Of a DNA stretch of 64,000 nucleotides, positions 24,706 to 35,609 are shown piece after piece (positions within the stretch are counted from its first letter, which is position 1; each line of letters begins with the position of its first letter). The position numbers were made by a program, and so were the translations under genes. The stretch spans positions 33,852,347 to 33,916,346 of the forward strand of contig OY997658.1 of assembly GCA_963921795.1 (NCBI GenBank), given 5' to 3'. The notes under the pieces are model-generated. The model was not told the DNA's origin and ran no database searches. It saw nothing but the letters and a program-made list of their open reading frames with translations. This DNA is from Nannobrachium achirus. Lineage: Eukaryota; Chordata; Actinopteri; Myctophiformes; Myctophidae.

Positions 24706-25020
24706 CACACACAGACACAGACAGAGAGAGACAAAAAGACAATGGAAGTGTTCAGAATTAACAGTTTTGAATTTCTTATCTCATTATCACGGCACGTTCA
24801 CAACGGTGTCAGTCAAGAGTGCTCGTGGGTTATACTGTTGTGTAACTCACAGGAGATGTCGGGAACGGCTTGCTCGGCGATGTGAGATCTGTGTCCCTCT
24901 TCAGACCTGGTATTCGATAGGCTGTCCCCCTGCAGCCTGGAGACATGTAACATAACACAACCCAGTGAGTTGTTAAGGGTGATTTATAGCGTAGTTTTCC
25001 GCGCCGATGTCGCAGCCTCC

Positions 25021-25098
25021 AAAAACTAGCTGATCTACAAGCTTGCAACGTGTCGCAGTGTGACGCATTGTGAGCGTGTAGTAGATCTGTTATTTTCA
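25021..25098. repeat. Dispersed palindromic hairpin, diverged
   Basis: Arm AGCTGATCTACAAGCTTGCA pairs imperfectly with GCGTGTAGTAGATCTGTTAT. It lies just before a MITE that carries its own copy of the hairpin. Confidence 0.65.
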
Positions 25099-25118
25099 GC
25101 ACGTGATACAAACAAAGT

Positions 25119-25383
25119 ATATCGTCGTTGTCGGGTGGAAACCTTGTATGTCCAAAAGTGTTCGTTTTGTATTTATCATTTAAAAAATGAACTAAACAGT
25201 AGTGAAAACAGACGATCTACAAGCACACAACGCCTCACACCGCGAGGCGTTGTGTGCTTGTAGATCGTCTGTTTTCACTAGTTCTGTGCGACGGCCTTGT
25301 ATGATGAAGCAGGGCTTTATTTATCGAAAAACATACAAATTTGAAACTTGGAGATACGAGGTTTCTGCCCGACAGTGACGATA
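25119..25383. mobile_element. MITE with ATATCGTCGTTGTCGGGTGG ends
   Basis: The ends ATATCGTCGTTGTCGGGTGG and CCCGACAGTGACGATAT are inverted repeats. The interior phrase GTATTTATCATTT and the right part are shared with copies at 21,012, 36,636 and 41,924. A perfect 36-bp-arm palindrome fills its centre. Superfamily not assigned; target duplication not clear. Confidence 0.7.
25201..25279. repeat. Perfect 36-bp-arm palindromic hairpin
   Basis: The arms are exactly complementary over 36 bp around a 7-bp loop. The core reads GATCTACAAGCACAC with GTGTGCTTGTAGATC opposite; the usual arm has AAGCTCAC, so the change is matched on both arms. Confidence 0.9.
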
Positions 25384-25399
25384 TCAAGCCCTTTAGAAA

Positions 25400-26990
25400 C
25401 AGCAGCGCTATTGTTCGCAATGGGTGGTTAGTGGTTTAATTATCTCTGGAATCTACATTTCTCTCTGCCGGATAAACTTGTTATGTGTCTTCACTCCAAA
25501 ATGTCAGATCACGGCGGAGACGGCGGGCCCTCTATCAGTCTGAGGTGATGAGACAAAGAGGAAGTGTACAGCGGGTTTATAATCTCTACCTCAGCCAATG
25601 GGGGCATGGGCAACTGGGGCAGTGCCGAGACAGGAAGAACATAGGGGACAACTTATGGGCAGAGATCATATCTCTTCCATCACCAACTTCTCATGCTTTT
25701 GAAATGAAACCTGAAGTGTACCTCCCTACAGCAGGATACATTAATGTGAGTGCATTACGTATACAAGAACAGAGCTACAGTGCTGTAGATCAAACTTTTC
25801 CACCAGCAATTACTGTACACTGTACTAACTAAGAAAATAATATATAATGGAAAATTGGCCCTTGAATTTAATTTCCTCTTGAATCACAACTGGTCTTTAT
25901 CATTCGCTGTTCCAAGCCCCTATGGTCTTTTCAAAGCTATCTGCTTGGACTGAAATGGAAGCGGCTCCAAGAGATTTGGCTGTCTCTGCGACATAGTAAA
26001 AAGAAATTAATGTTCCCTGAGATGGGAACGCACACTGTGGGTTAAAGACAAACAGTCTGGGGAATGGTTCTTCACTGGCAATAATAACTGCCGATCTGTC
26101 ATCCATCCCGAACTGTCGTTTATCTATGCTGTGGTCCGCAAAGAGATAGATAGTATAGAATGTGACTCTTTCACAGCGTTTCCACTCTCCTACAAACACA
26201 TTCACTTACAGTGAGTGCTTAACGGCTGCAAATCAACAGTGCATAACACACTGTAATTACACAATGCTTTATGATCCATATTATTTTGCTGCATGCTATT
26301 TCCAAGTCATCAGTGGGACCATTAGCTCAAGGCAAAAGAAAGCAGTCAGTAGCCATTCATGGTGTGCTGCTTCCCCTTACCGCAAGCCCCTTGACTTTCT
26401 ATCTCTGTGACTGCTGCGGCAGCACAAAAACAGAGGATTTGGAATATATAAATTATATAATTGTCACCCCCCCTCCCATTCTCCATGTCGCTCTCTGTCT
26501 CTTTGAGAGACCACTGAAACATCCCAGAGATTGTTATCTATAGCCCGTCCCACTCTCTAAATGAAAGCTGCCCCTAGCCTCAAGTCCTGTATACCGTTTC
26601 CACAGTGCATTCCAGAAATGAAAGCAATTAATTTAATGAGAAGGACAAATCCCACAGAAGTCTGCACAGAGGTATCTGTTTCCTGAAGGGCTGCGGCACC
26701 AACATCCTCGGGACTGCCCCTGAGTCTGGGATGCGTTTGCACACAGAACTCTTCGCAGCGTGAGCGAAAGCCCCGTTTAAAAAGAAAGAGACTGATGACG
26801 GTATATCCAGGAGGTGGGCGAGCGCTGGCGTAACCACAGTCGTAGCCCCAGAGACAAGGACATGCCCACAACACATAGGCCACACTGCTCTTTACACTTC
26901 AACTGGCCAGCACAGAGCCAGAGGAAGCAGCCTGTTTCCTGACCTGTCAATGTTGGTTAGGAGCCACGCACGCACGCACGCACGCACGCA

Positions 26991-27022
<32 letters not shown>

Positions 27023-28320
27023 GGAGAGCTGGGGCGGGCGGGTGGGTGGCATGGACACTGTCTGTCTTGTAGGAAAGGAGAGGAGGGGACAGGAGGTCGA
27101 GGAAGATGTCTGATGTCTGAATTGGTGTCAGTTGACTTTCAGTTCCATCTGATTTGAAATAGAAAGCTTGTTCAACTGTGGTTGATGTTCATGTTTATTT
27201 GCTGCATTCATGACAGAATCCGTTAAAGTTTTTTTTTGCTCATTTTGGGGAAATGTTTTAACAATGTGGCTTTTTATCGCATTTCCCCACCGCATTTTCT
27301 CTCCAATTCATGTGTTGCCAATTCCCCACGTGTTCTGTGGTCCTGGGGTGGGTGTGTAGACAACTATGTGCCACCCTCCACTGATACGCATGGAGTCACC
27401 AGCTGCGTGGAGTTTCACCGGGAAAGTATAACACGTGCAGACTGCAGAGGTTCCGTGACTCCGGCCAAACCCAATCCAACCTGGGTCTCTGTGGTGGTGG
27501 GGGAGTCAGAGGCGCCAGCTAGGGGGGAAAGTGGGGGAACATTAGTGTTGGGCGTGACCAGGCGGTGATGTCAGGAAGTTTACCGTCAAGTCCGTTTACA
27601 TGACATTTGTACACTCTTCCTTCTGAGTTTAATTATTGCTCTGATAAAGACCAAGCATGCCTAGATCGTAAATATAAATTCAAGGGAAAACAAGTTTACT
27701 AGTTAGAACTCTGTTTATAAAATAACGCTTGAGAGAGAAGCTGCTTCAGGACTGCATAGTTAAAAAAGAGATGGTGATTTTGCCAATGCAGGAGTACAGA
27801 GTTGTAAAGATAGATACCGGTACGTCGATTCATTTGCCTTTGAAGAGCTAGGAAGAGCCTTTCTAGTCTAAACAACAGCACTCATTGTCACGGAAAAAGT
27901 AACGTTGTCACTTTGCAATGGTGCGTGTAAAATATAAAATTAAAACCATTCCATTCCCCTGACATCGTCGACATGGGCGACTAGGCTAGTGTCCACCACA
28001 ATGAGAGAGAAAGTTTCTATTATTTTATATTCTGTAACGTTTGTGTAACATTTCAATAATAACATTTCAACTGCATGAAATATTGGGGCTACATTCTGTC
28101 CATTCCGATCCCCTTTCTGGCGCCTATGGTGAGTGCTTTATCTCTGCGCCACCCAGACACCCTGTGGCATAGTAGTATGTCTGTCGGTCTGGAACTACAG
28201 TACTACAGTGGCCTACTGCTGATATAAACAATATTGCTCACATGTAAATGGACTCCCGTCTCTTGTTAAAAGTCTGAACACTAGCAGGCGGATCATGACC
28301 ACACCTCAGCCTCAGGTGTG
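25400..28320. other. Intronic sequence with one compound microsatellite
   Basis: Unique sequence with a (GCAC)n(AC)n repeat at about 26,967-27,021. No exon with compatible splice sites and phase was found. Confidence 0.4.
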
Positions 28321-28327
28321 ATTAATG

Positions 28328-28328
<1 letters not shown>

Positions 28329-28404
<76 letters not shown>

Positions 28405-28405
28405 C

Positions 28406-28440
<35 letters not shown>
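28329..28440. repeat. Compound (AC)n(GCAC)n(AC)n microsatellite
   Basis: AC run, then GCAC tetramers at about 28,373-28,403, then AC again. Confidence 0.95.
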
Positions 28441-28443
<3 letters not shown>

Positions 28444-28820
28444 GCTTACGGTGGCGCTGCTGTAAATTAATAAACACCCTCTAAGGACGAACAGAGAGTT
28501 GTCGCCTTCACACTGTGGGTGTGAAAGTGAGCGTCACCTTTTCCTCAGCTCTGGGTGGTAGACCAGCATAATGGCGACAAATGTGTCTCAGTCCTATCGA
28601 ACACAGTGTGCAGCTAATGAGGAACAAGCGTTAGAGACCACAGAGTCACCGTTTTAGCCACGGTGAACGCTCACATGCAAGCGAATGGGGGTTTTCAGTA
28701 TAGAGGTGACAGGTACTGTATGTGAGGAATGCTTCTTTGAAACTGAGGCCGTGGCCACAGGTCCAGACAAGGGGCGATGCAGTCAGATGGGGCAGTACAA
28801 GAGTGGGTGTCATGTACAAC

Positions 28821-29240
28821 TAGGCCTGTCACAATTATTACATAATCGTCTAAATTATTTGAAATAATCGCAATTATTTTTGCATAATCGCCAATCGTTT
28901 CCATGTGGAAAAGATTTCAGACATTTTCAAATATAAAAATATTATAAATAGCAGATCTACAAGCAACTTTGTCGTAAGCTTGTAGATAAACTATTTATAA
29001 TATTTTTACATGTATAAAATCATTAAATGTCAATACTTTCTTGTATATTTAAGTTATTTGTCATATCTGCCCTACGCCATTTTTTATTACGAATCCTAAA
29101 AGGAAAACAGAAATTAAAAATGTACTCATATGTTCCAATGTTCAACGCCAAACACACAATTAAATCGTTAATCTAAATTATTTGAGTGACAATTATCAAC
29201 AATCATCAATCATCAACTTATATTTGTAATCGTGACAGCA
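28821..29240. mobile_element. hAT-like MITE, TAGGGCTGTCACAATTA family, copy 1
   Basis: It begins TAGGCCTGTCACAATTATTA and ends GTAATCGTGACAGCA. The interior is AT-rich with ATAATCG phrases and holds a hairpin at 28,935-29,007 whose arms extend into AT sequence. A second copy follows 40 bp downstream. Confidence 0.6.
28935..29007. repeat. Dispersed palindromic hairpin with AT-rich extension
   Basis: The core GCAGATCTACAAGC pairs with GCTTGTAGA. The outer stem AAAAATATTATAAATAG pairs with CTATTTATAATATTTTT, so the palindrome continues beyond the usual core. Confidence 0.75.
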
Positions 29241-29423
29241 GGAACGAAGGTCGTCTGGATGTGCTGTAAAGACTCGAGTAGGGCTGTCACAATTATGACA
29301 TTTTACATGACGATTAATTGTCACTCAAATAATTGCAATTAACAATTTAATAGTTTTTTTGTCATGGAACCTAAATATTATACAAAGAAACGACAAATTT
29401 ATACTTAAAAAAGAACATTGATT

Positions 29424-29485
29424 GTGGAAATAGCCGATCTACAAGCTCACGACGCGTCGTGAGCTTGTAGATCTGCTATTTCCAC
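29424..29485. repeat. Dispersed palindromic hairpin
   Basis: 31-bp arms with one mismatch and no loop: GTGGAAATAGCCGATCTACA on the left and the complement ending GCTATTTCCAC on the right, joined at GACGCGTC. Confidence 0.9.
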
Positions 29486-29574
29486 TATTTTTTACTTTAA
29501 AAAAAATATATATATATATGAACATTTTTAAACATGGAAATGATTATGACGATTATGAAGAATAATCGCGATTA

Positions 29575-31383
29575 TCTATCTATAAATGCGACAAATCTCT
29601 GTCTGTTTGTTTGTAATCCGCGTATCTCGAGAACCGTTCGTCCCACGGCTTCAGATTCGGCACGCGCGTTCCCCGCCGCCGCGCGGAGTGCAGTGCCGGG
29701 CCTCGACCCGACCCGACTCGCGGTTTTCCGAAACCGGCGCGAAACGTTCGGAATCTCCTTATGCGGAGCTGATTGTTGACATCAGGCTGTTCCGGAGGAA
29801 GCGCTGACTCATTGTGACATCACTTCATAAAAGGCTCTGACATCACGTACGCCACATGTTCTCCATATATGGGCATAAAATGAATGCCCGTATGCGGAAC
29901 TGATGTCTGACATCAGAGTTTTCCGCAACCAGTACTGTGTGTGCAGAGATCTCCATATATGGGCATAAGGGGTATGGGCATAAAATGAATCCCCGAATGC
30001 GGAGCTGATGTCTGACATCAGAGTTTTCCGCAACCGGTACTGTGTGTGCAGAGATCTCCATATATGGGCATATGGGCATAAAATGAATGCCCGTATGCGG
30101 AACTGATGTCTGACATCAGAGTTTTCCGCAACCAGTACTGTGTGTGCAGAGATCTCCATATATGGGCATAAGGGGTATGGGCATAAAATGAATCCCCGAA
30201 TGCGGAGCTGATGTCTGACATCAGAGTTTTCCGCAACCGGTACTGTGTGTGCAGAGATCTCCATATATGGGCATAAGGGGACAATGGCAAACAGATGGTC
30301 AAAACGGGTCCTATGACAACAGGTATATTGGGGTTTGCATTAAAGGGTGGGGACAAAGGCTAACAGAAGGCAAACAGATGGTCCAAACGGGTCCTATGAC
30401 AACAGGTATATTGGGGTTTGCATTAAAGGGTGGGGACAAAGGCTAACAGATGGTCAAAACGGGTCCTATGACAACAGGTATATTGGGGTTTGCATTAAAG
30501 GGTGGGGCAGGCATAAAATGGACGCAAATAGACAGATATCTCCATATATGGGCATATGGGCATAAAATGGACCCAGAACTATATCTGCAGTGATCTCCAT
30601 ATATGGACATAAAATGGACGCCGACAGACAGACAGATACAGATATCTCCATATATGGGGAACTGATGTCTGACATCAGAGTTTTCCGCAACCAGTACTGT
30701 GTGTGCAGAGATCTCCATATATGGGCATAAGGGGTATGGGCATAAAATGAATCCCCGAATGCGGAGCTGATGTCTGACATTAGAGTTTTCCGCAACCGGT
30801 ACTGTGTGTGCAGAGATCTCCATATATGGGCATAAGGGGACAATGGCAAACAGATGGTCAAAACGGGTCCTATGACAACAGGTATATTGGGGTTTGCATT
30901 AAAGGGTGGGGACAAAGGCTAACAGAAGGCAAACAGATGGTCCAAACGGGTCCTATGACAACAGGTATATTGGGGTTTGCATTAAAGGGTGGGGACAAAG
31001 GCTAACAGATGGTCAAAACGGGTCCTATGACAACAGGTATATTGGGGTTTGCATTAAAGGGTGGGGCAGGCATAAAATGGACGCAAATAGACAGATATCT
31101 CCATATATGGGCATATGGGCATAAAATGGACCCAGAACTATATCTGCAGTGATCTCCATATATGGACATAAAATGGACGCCGGCAGACAGACAGATACAG
31201 ATATCTCCATATATGGGCATAAATGGACACAGGAAAACAGATGGTCAAAACGGGTCCTATGACAACAGGTATAATGGGGTTTGCATTAAAGGGCGGGGCA
31301 TTCATTCTCTATTTACATCGTTCCCGAGTTGGCCAGGTCGCCGACTAGACGCTGGGCCGCCCGAAGGGCGGCCCAGCTTCTAG
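29575..31383 (+). mobile_element. Non-autonomous Helitron-type element
   Basis: It begins TCTATCTATAAATGCGAC and ends in a GC hairpin (CTGGGCCGCCCGAAGGGCGG then CCCAG) followed by TTCTAG, so it has the 5' TC and 3' CTRR termini with a subterminal hairpin. It lies between A and T with no target duplication, as Helitrons do. There is no Rep or helicase frame. The 5' 280 bp is GC-rich; the rest is repeated modules containing CTCCATATATGGGCATAAAA and TGATGTCTGACATCA. The ~150-residue minus-strand frames here are translations of the repeats. Confidence 0.75.
30099..31216. repeat. 559-bp direct duplication inside the Helitron
   Basis: 30,099-30,657 and 30,658-31,216 are near-identical, with single differences such as ACATCAGAG versus ACATTAGAG. 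Each contains smaller repeats: about 110-bp units with GTTTTCCGCAACC and about 70-bp units with GGTCCTATGACAACAGGTAT. Internal tandem arrays are common in non-autonomous Helitrons. Confidence 0.85.
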
Positions 31384-31819
31384 TGTTAAATAATTGCGAT
31401 TAGACGATTATGTAATAATTGTGACAGCTCTAGACTCTCGAGTCTCCTTCTGCCACTCAACAGGGACTGAGTAACACCTCTGAGCTTCAGACCTTGGCTC
31501 GCAAAGAGACAAACAAAGAAAACTCTGGTGCAAGGTCACATCTGTACAGTATAGTAGTGCTGTCTGTACAGATGTGGAGCACACTGGGAAACAACTGTGC
31601 CTCGTATTCCAGTCTTCTGAGGAGCGACGGCTTTAAAGGCTGGCCCTAGCGAGGGACAGGTTTGATAGGCGCTTCTGGGAATTCCATCGAGGTGGAGTGT
31701 TAAAGCCCCTCTCCTTACAACTGCCTGACCTCTACTTTTACTGCCTTTCTACCTCACTGCTTGTGAGTGGGCATAGTGGGCACATTTAATTGTGTGCATG
31801 CATGTCGGTGTGTGCACTG

Positions 31820-32296
31820 CAGGGGCGTCACAAGGGGGGGGGGGGGGGGGAGTGGGACTGAGTTACTAGGGCCCAAGGTGGAGGGGCCTTAATTATTTTA
31901 TACTTTAGCTATTTTTGAAAAGTCGTGAAAATGTGTGCACATCTTTGAATATACGTATGTATTTTTTAAGCGAACATTTGTAACTCAAATTTTGCTTCTG
32001 GGGGGTCCCTGGAACAAAATATTTTGAGATGTTTTTTTCAAAAAACCTTAGAAGGATTTGAAATATTCAAAGACTTGCACAAATGTTCACGATTTTTCAA
32101 AAATAGCAGATCTACAAGCTCGCAGCTTGTATATCTGAGCTTGTATATCTGCTATTTTTCAATAGTTAAAGCACAAAATAATATAATAATGCGTTCCCAC
32201 GCACGTGTTAAACGCCCTCTCCCTATGAAGAACATTCATGGGGGGCCCACAGTGAATCCTTGTACCCGGGGCTCAGAATTTGGTGCGACACCCCTG
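31820..32296. mobile_element. hAT-type element, CAGGGYGTC ends, copy 2
   Basis: The 477-bp element starts CAGGGGCGTCACAAGGGGGG and ends GTGCGACACCCCTG. It has a perfect 8-bp duplication gtgcactg (31,812-31,819; 32,297-32,304). It is the shorter relative of 16,393-17,113 and includes a dispersed hairpin. Confidence 0.88.
32098..32159. repeat. Dispersed palindromic hairpin, rearranged centre
   Basis: Outer arms AAAAATAGCAGATCTACAAG and TTGTATATCTGCTATTTTT are as usual, but the centre repeats AGCTTGTATATCTG, suggesting a slipped or re-copied loop. Confidence 0.7.
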
Positions 32297-32632
32297 GTGC
32301 ACTGTATGCTGCTCGTGCATGTGTTAATGTGCCTGTATGCTTTCTTGCGTAATTTGTAGTACACGTGCGTGCATGGTTTGTGTGCCTGCATGCGTGCGTG
32401 CATTTGTTTTCGTACAACTCCTAATTTGAAATTCCCGTGCTTCTAGAATAGCACACAGGCATTCCATGTGTCCAACGTCTATTCCAGTTTAGTGATCTGT
32501 TTATGGCCCTTCCACTACTCACCAAACAGCAGTATGAAAAGGCCAGGGTTTCTTCACCAGTAAAACTTGGGGAGGATTTGGTGGTCAGGTTAAAGAGAAC
32601 AGAAAAGGAATTTGGCTGGAACCATTGAAAGA

Positions 32633-32635
<3 letters not shown>

Positions 32636-32706
<71 letters not shown>
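32636..32706. repeat. (GA)n microsatellite
   Basis: About 70 bp of GA with few interruptions. Confidence 0.95.
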
Positions 32707-32708
<2 letters not shown>

Positions 32709-33033
32709 AGAACAGATGTCTGACATTTCAGTCAAGAGACACACATGTGCCAAAGACCAGCTCCAGATACAGATGGGGGTTTACAGTGCCACTGATACAA
32801 CCGGGGATAAGGCACAGATTTATAAACTATTAATCATCCAGTTGAGAAACACTCGCCCCGAAACCCTGCCGATGATAACATTCATTGTCCTGCAAAACCA
32901 CAGCAACCGTCCATGTTTGATGTGCATAGCAGCGCACCAATAACCAGCGTGAATGAAACAAACAAACAAGTTCCAAACATGGTCCAAATCGGTGGAGGGC
33001 AGTGGTGGAAAGAGTACTCACATATTTTACTTA

Positions 33034-33194
33034 TACCTATGAGAGTGGAATCCCCATTCCGGCAATGCATTTCAATGAGAGTGGATCGTTTTCATGCCAG
33101 CAGAGGATTTCTGCAAAAGAAAAGCGCTCCACTCTCATATGCATTGGCGGAATGTGGAATCCACTCTCATAGGTACTTTGGTGTGGGCGCAGCC
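33034..33194. mobile_element. PIF-Harbinger-type foldback MITE, left end lost
   Basis: Contains the long inverted repeat CTATGAGAGTGGAATCC and complement, and ends TTTGGTGTGGGCGCAGCC before TTA. The first ~19 bases of the left end are missing. TTA is present on both sides. Confidence 0.65.
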
Positions 33195-33197
33195 TTA

Positions 33198-33379
33198 GGG
33201 TGCCCTCACACCAAAGTACCTATGAGAGTGGAATCCGCGTTCCGCCAATGCATTTCAATGAGAGTGAAGCGGTTTCATGCCAGCAGAGGATTTCTGCAAA
33301 AAACGCTCCCCTCTCATTGAAATGCATTGGCAGAACGCGGATTCCACTCTCATGTAGGTATTTTGGTGTGAGGGTGCCC
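33198..33379. mobile_element. PIF-Harbinger-type foldback MITE
   Basis: The 182-bp element begins GGGTGCCCTCACACCAAAGT and ends ACTTTGGTGTGAGGG-like sequence GGTGTGAGGGTGCCC. It is flanked by TTA (33,195-33,197; 33,380-33,382). Most of the length is palindromic. It shares the middle TTA with the preceding copy. Confidence 0.75.
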
Positions 33380-33479
33380 TTACAAGTAAAAGTCAGAAAT
33401 TCAAAATGTCTTGAGTAAAAGTATGAGAGTGTTGGCATCAAAATGTACTTAAACTACCAAGAGTAAAAGTACAAAATGT

Positions 33480-33522
33480 TTGAAAATAGCAGATTGTGTG
33501 CTTGTAGATCAGCTATTTTCAA
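33480..33522. repeat. Dispersed palindromic hairpin, shortened left arm
   Basis: The right arm TGTGTGCTTGTAGATCAGCT is complete while the left arm is cut after TAGCAGAT. It sits at the same place as the hairpin in the 44,009 copy of the host MITE. Confidence 0.7.
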
Positions 33523-34399
33523 ATAGCCAAGGTATAAATTAGGGCTAAATTGGTTTATGTATGTTTTATAATGTTTTATTTATCTGCAAGGTAACTAGTA
33601 ACTAATGTGCTCAAATAAGTGTAGAATTACTAAAAATACAATATTTGTATCCGAGATGTAGTGGAGTAGAAGTAAAAGTATTGGAAATTGAAAATACTCG
33701 AGTAAAGTAGAAATAACTCAACATTGTACAGTACTTAAGTAAATGTCCGCCACTGGGTGGAGGGCATGCAGGCAGACGTGTGCCTGGCGTCTGGCAGGGC
33801 TGATAGTGATGTTTATCTGGTCCTGGCATCGCGGCCCAGCTCCTGCCCGCGCCTGCCTTACGGTATCCACTCTGACACCCAGAAATCTGAGCGCTGCATT
33901 GTTGCCACGGATCAGCGGGGAACAGGAAACGTGTCGGAAGAGAAAAGGAGCGATAAAGGAAGAGAAAGAAGAGGGCGATAGCACGGGGACAGGTATCTGC
34001 ACGAGGGGCCGCACCGTGAAAACAAACAGCGCCGGAATGCACTCAAGATACGATACAATTCCTGCGCTCGCCATCTTAAGGTATGCGCTCTGCTGATGAG
34101 CGTGGAGGATACCAAGGCGGAGAGAGAAAGGACAGTGATCTGGAGAAAGGGGGGGACTAAAGGGACAGTGATAACTACCACCACGCCAATCTTTGTTTGG
34201 ATTTCACTTGAATTCCTTTCATTGTGAGGCACACATACAACATAAGCCTGATAAACGATACTGTGGCAGCTTGCCTCCAGCACACTGCAGGCTGACTGTG
34301 CAAGAGGAGCTCTCTCCGAACATCTCTTCCAGACACGAGGCAAAACAGGGTGTCAGAGAACGCTTGGCAGGACGATTGACAGGAGGCATCAGCGTTTAC

Positions 34400-34535
34400 C
34401 TTGCACACCTGGAGCAGATGTTGAGCGTGACTCTGGCCTGTGGCTCGGCTTGATAGGAGCTCCGTCCCTGGCTGAACTTACTGCCGGACAGGGCCAAACC
34501 CGTCACGCCTTCCATCCGCAGGTCATCCAGGTCCT
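34400..34535 (-). CDS. Exon of an unidentified gene (most 5' exon seen)
   Basis: On the minus strand a long CT tract ending CTCCAG precedes AGGACCTGGATG, and the donor GTAAAC follows at 34,399. The 136-bp exon starts in phase 1 and ends in phase 2. It encodes [17 protein letters not shown] through a Ser/Gln-rich middle to [10 protein letters not shown]. The Cys-x-x-Cys near its end is noted but is too little to call a zinc site. Phase 2 fits the exon at 24,542. The upstream exon is not found. The acceptor pyrimidine tract is a (CT)n microsatellite. Family not recognised. Confidence 0.6.
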
Positions 34536-34538
34536 CTG

Positions 34539-34541
<3 letters not shown>

Positions 34542-34573
<32 letters not shown>
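34542..34573. repeat. (GA)n microsatellite forming an acceptor tract
   Basis: About 30 bp of GA; read on the minus strand it is the CT tract directly before the exon beginning at 34,535. Confidence 0.9.
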
Positions 34574-34575
<2 letters not shown>

Positions 34576-34890
34576 GGGGGTGGTGGTTAGAGGGAATGTC
34601 ATTAATCATCCTCGGCCTCTGGCAGCATCACTGCCAGTGGTTATGATGGCCCCTTCAGAGCCAAGAGAGCAAGAAATGTCATCGCAGACGAATAAACAAA
34701 CAACACTAAAACAACTGCTGCACTGCTCGCAAAACCCCAACCAATCCCGAACGCCCAGCCCACCCCCCCGGTCCAAACCGACCCCATCCGTTCCCTCGTT
34801 CCAAAGCGAAGTCAATAATTGAAAAGGAAAGAGGTATGGAATGGAAAAAATAAATCAACTAAATTCTCTGTGCTTCAACTATACCAAGGA

Positions 34891-35191
34891 CAGGGGGTCC
34901 TCAGAGTTACTATAGGGGGTCCTCCAAATCTTTGTGTGATAGAAACTTTGGTGTAGAGGGGAAAAAGAGACGACTAATTACAGAGTGAAAGGTCATGTTT
35001 ATGAAGTATTGACAGTTCAAGTGGTTAAATACTGTATCTGAAAACACACATTGACATGAATCCAAAATACACTGATGATTGTGCTATCAAACAATGAAAC
35101 TATATGGAATCTATGAAAAGGTTGTGGGGGTCCCTGCTTCATCTCTCCCTCAACTAAGGGGTCCTTGGCCTGAAAACGTTGAAGACCCCTG
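34891..35191. mobile_element. hAT-type MITE, reversed relative of 14,914-15,319
   Basis: The right end AACGTTGAAGACCCCTG and the interior (GGTCATGTTTATGAAGTATT) are the reverse complement of the family. The left end starts at CAGGGGGTCCTCAGAGTTAC, so part of the terminal repeat is missing. No clear target duplication. Confidence 0.65.
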
Positions 35192-35442
35192 AACTTAACA
35201 CAAGTGTTTGTCATCAGGAGAGCGAGTCACAGGGACGATGACAGCTTCACGTCATGTGACGCGCGGTGAAAGGAAGGCGAAGCTAACAAGCTGGGAAAGA
35301 GATGAAGAACAACAAAGACAATGAGGAAATAGGAGCGGAGAGGGAGAGAGAAAGAGAAAGAGAGCGTTCGAGGGATGGATAGCTGATGGATTCTTCTGAT
35401 CTCTCCCTGTGTCCCGGCGAGGACAGCTTCTTACCCAGCACG

Positions 35443-35600
<158 letters not shown>

Positions 35601-35609
35601 CACTACTTT

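Larger units (their letters stand above)
29279..31432. mobile_element. hAT-like MITE copy 2, carrying a Helitron
   Basis: Starts TAGGGCTGTCACAATTATGA and ends ATAATTGTGACAGCTCTA. Flanks are gactcgag on the left and gactctcgag on the right, an 8-bp duplication apart from an added CT. Its own sequence is about 345 bp; the remainder is a 1.8-kb Helitron-type insertion at 29,575-31,383. Confidence 0.7.
33000..33755. mobile_element. hAT-like MITE, CAGTGGTGGAAA family, with nested insertions
   Basis: Begins CAGTGGTGGAAAGAGTACTC and ends GTACTTAAGTAAATGTCCGC then CACTG. The sequence ggtggaggg flanks both ends (32,991-32,999; 33,756-33,764), an 8-9-bp duplication. It carries two adjacent TTA-flanked MITEs (33,034-33,379) and a partial dispersed hairpin (33,480-33,522). 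Other copies are at 38,935, 44,009 and, in pieces, 48,574 and 54,222. Confidence 0.82.

Noticed and set aside
29809..30915. Open frames of about 150 residues with repeated MEISAHTV and YMGI peptides
   Set aside because: They follow the tandem modules of the Helitron and have no other protein features.
29850..31300. CRISPR-like array
   Set aside because: Repeat units are long, adjacent and nested, with no unique spacers of constant length, and the genome is eukaryotic.
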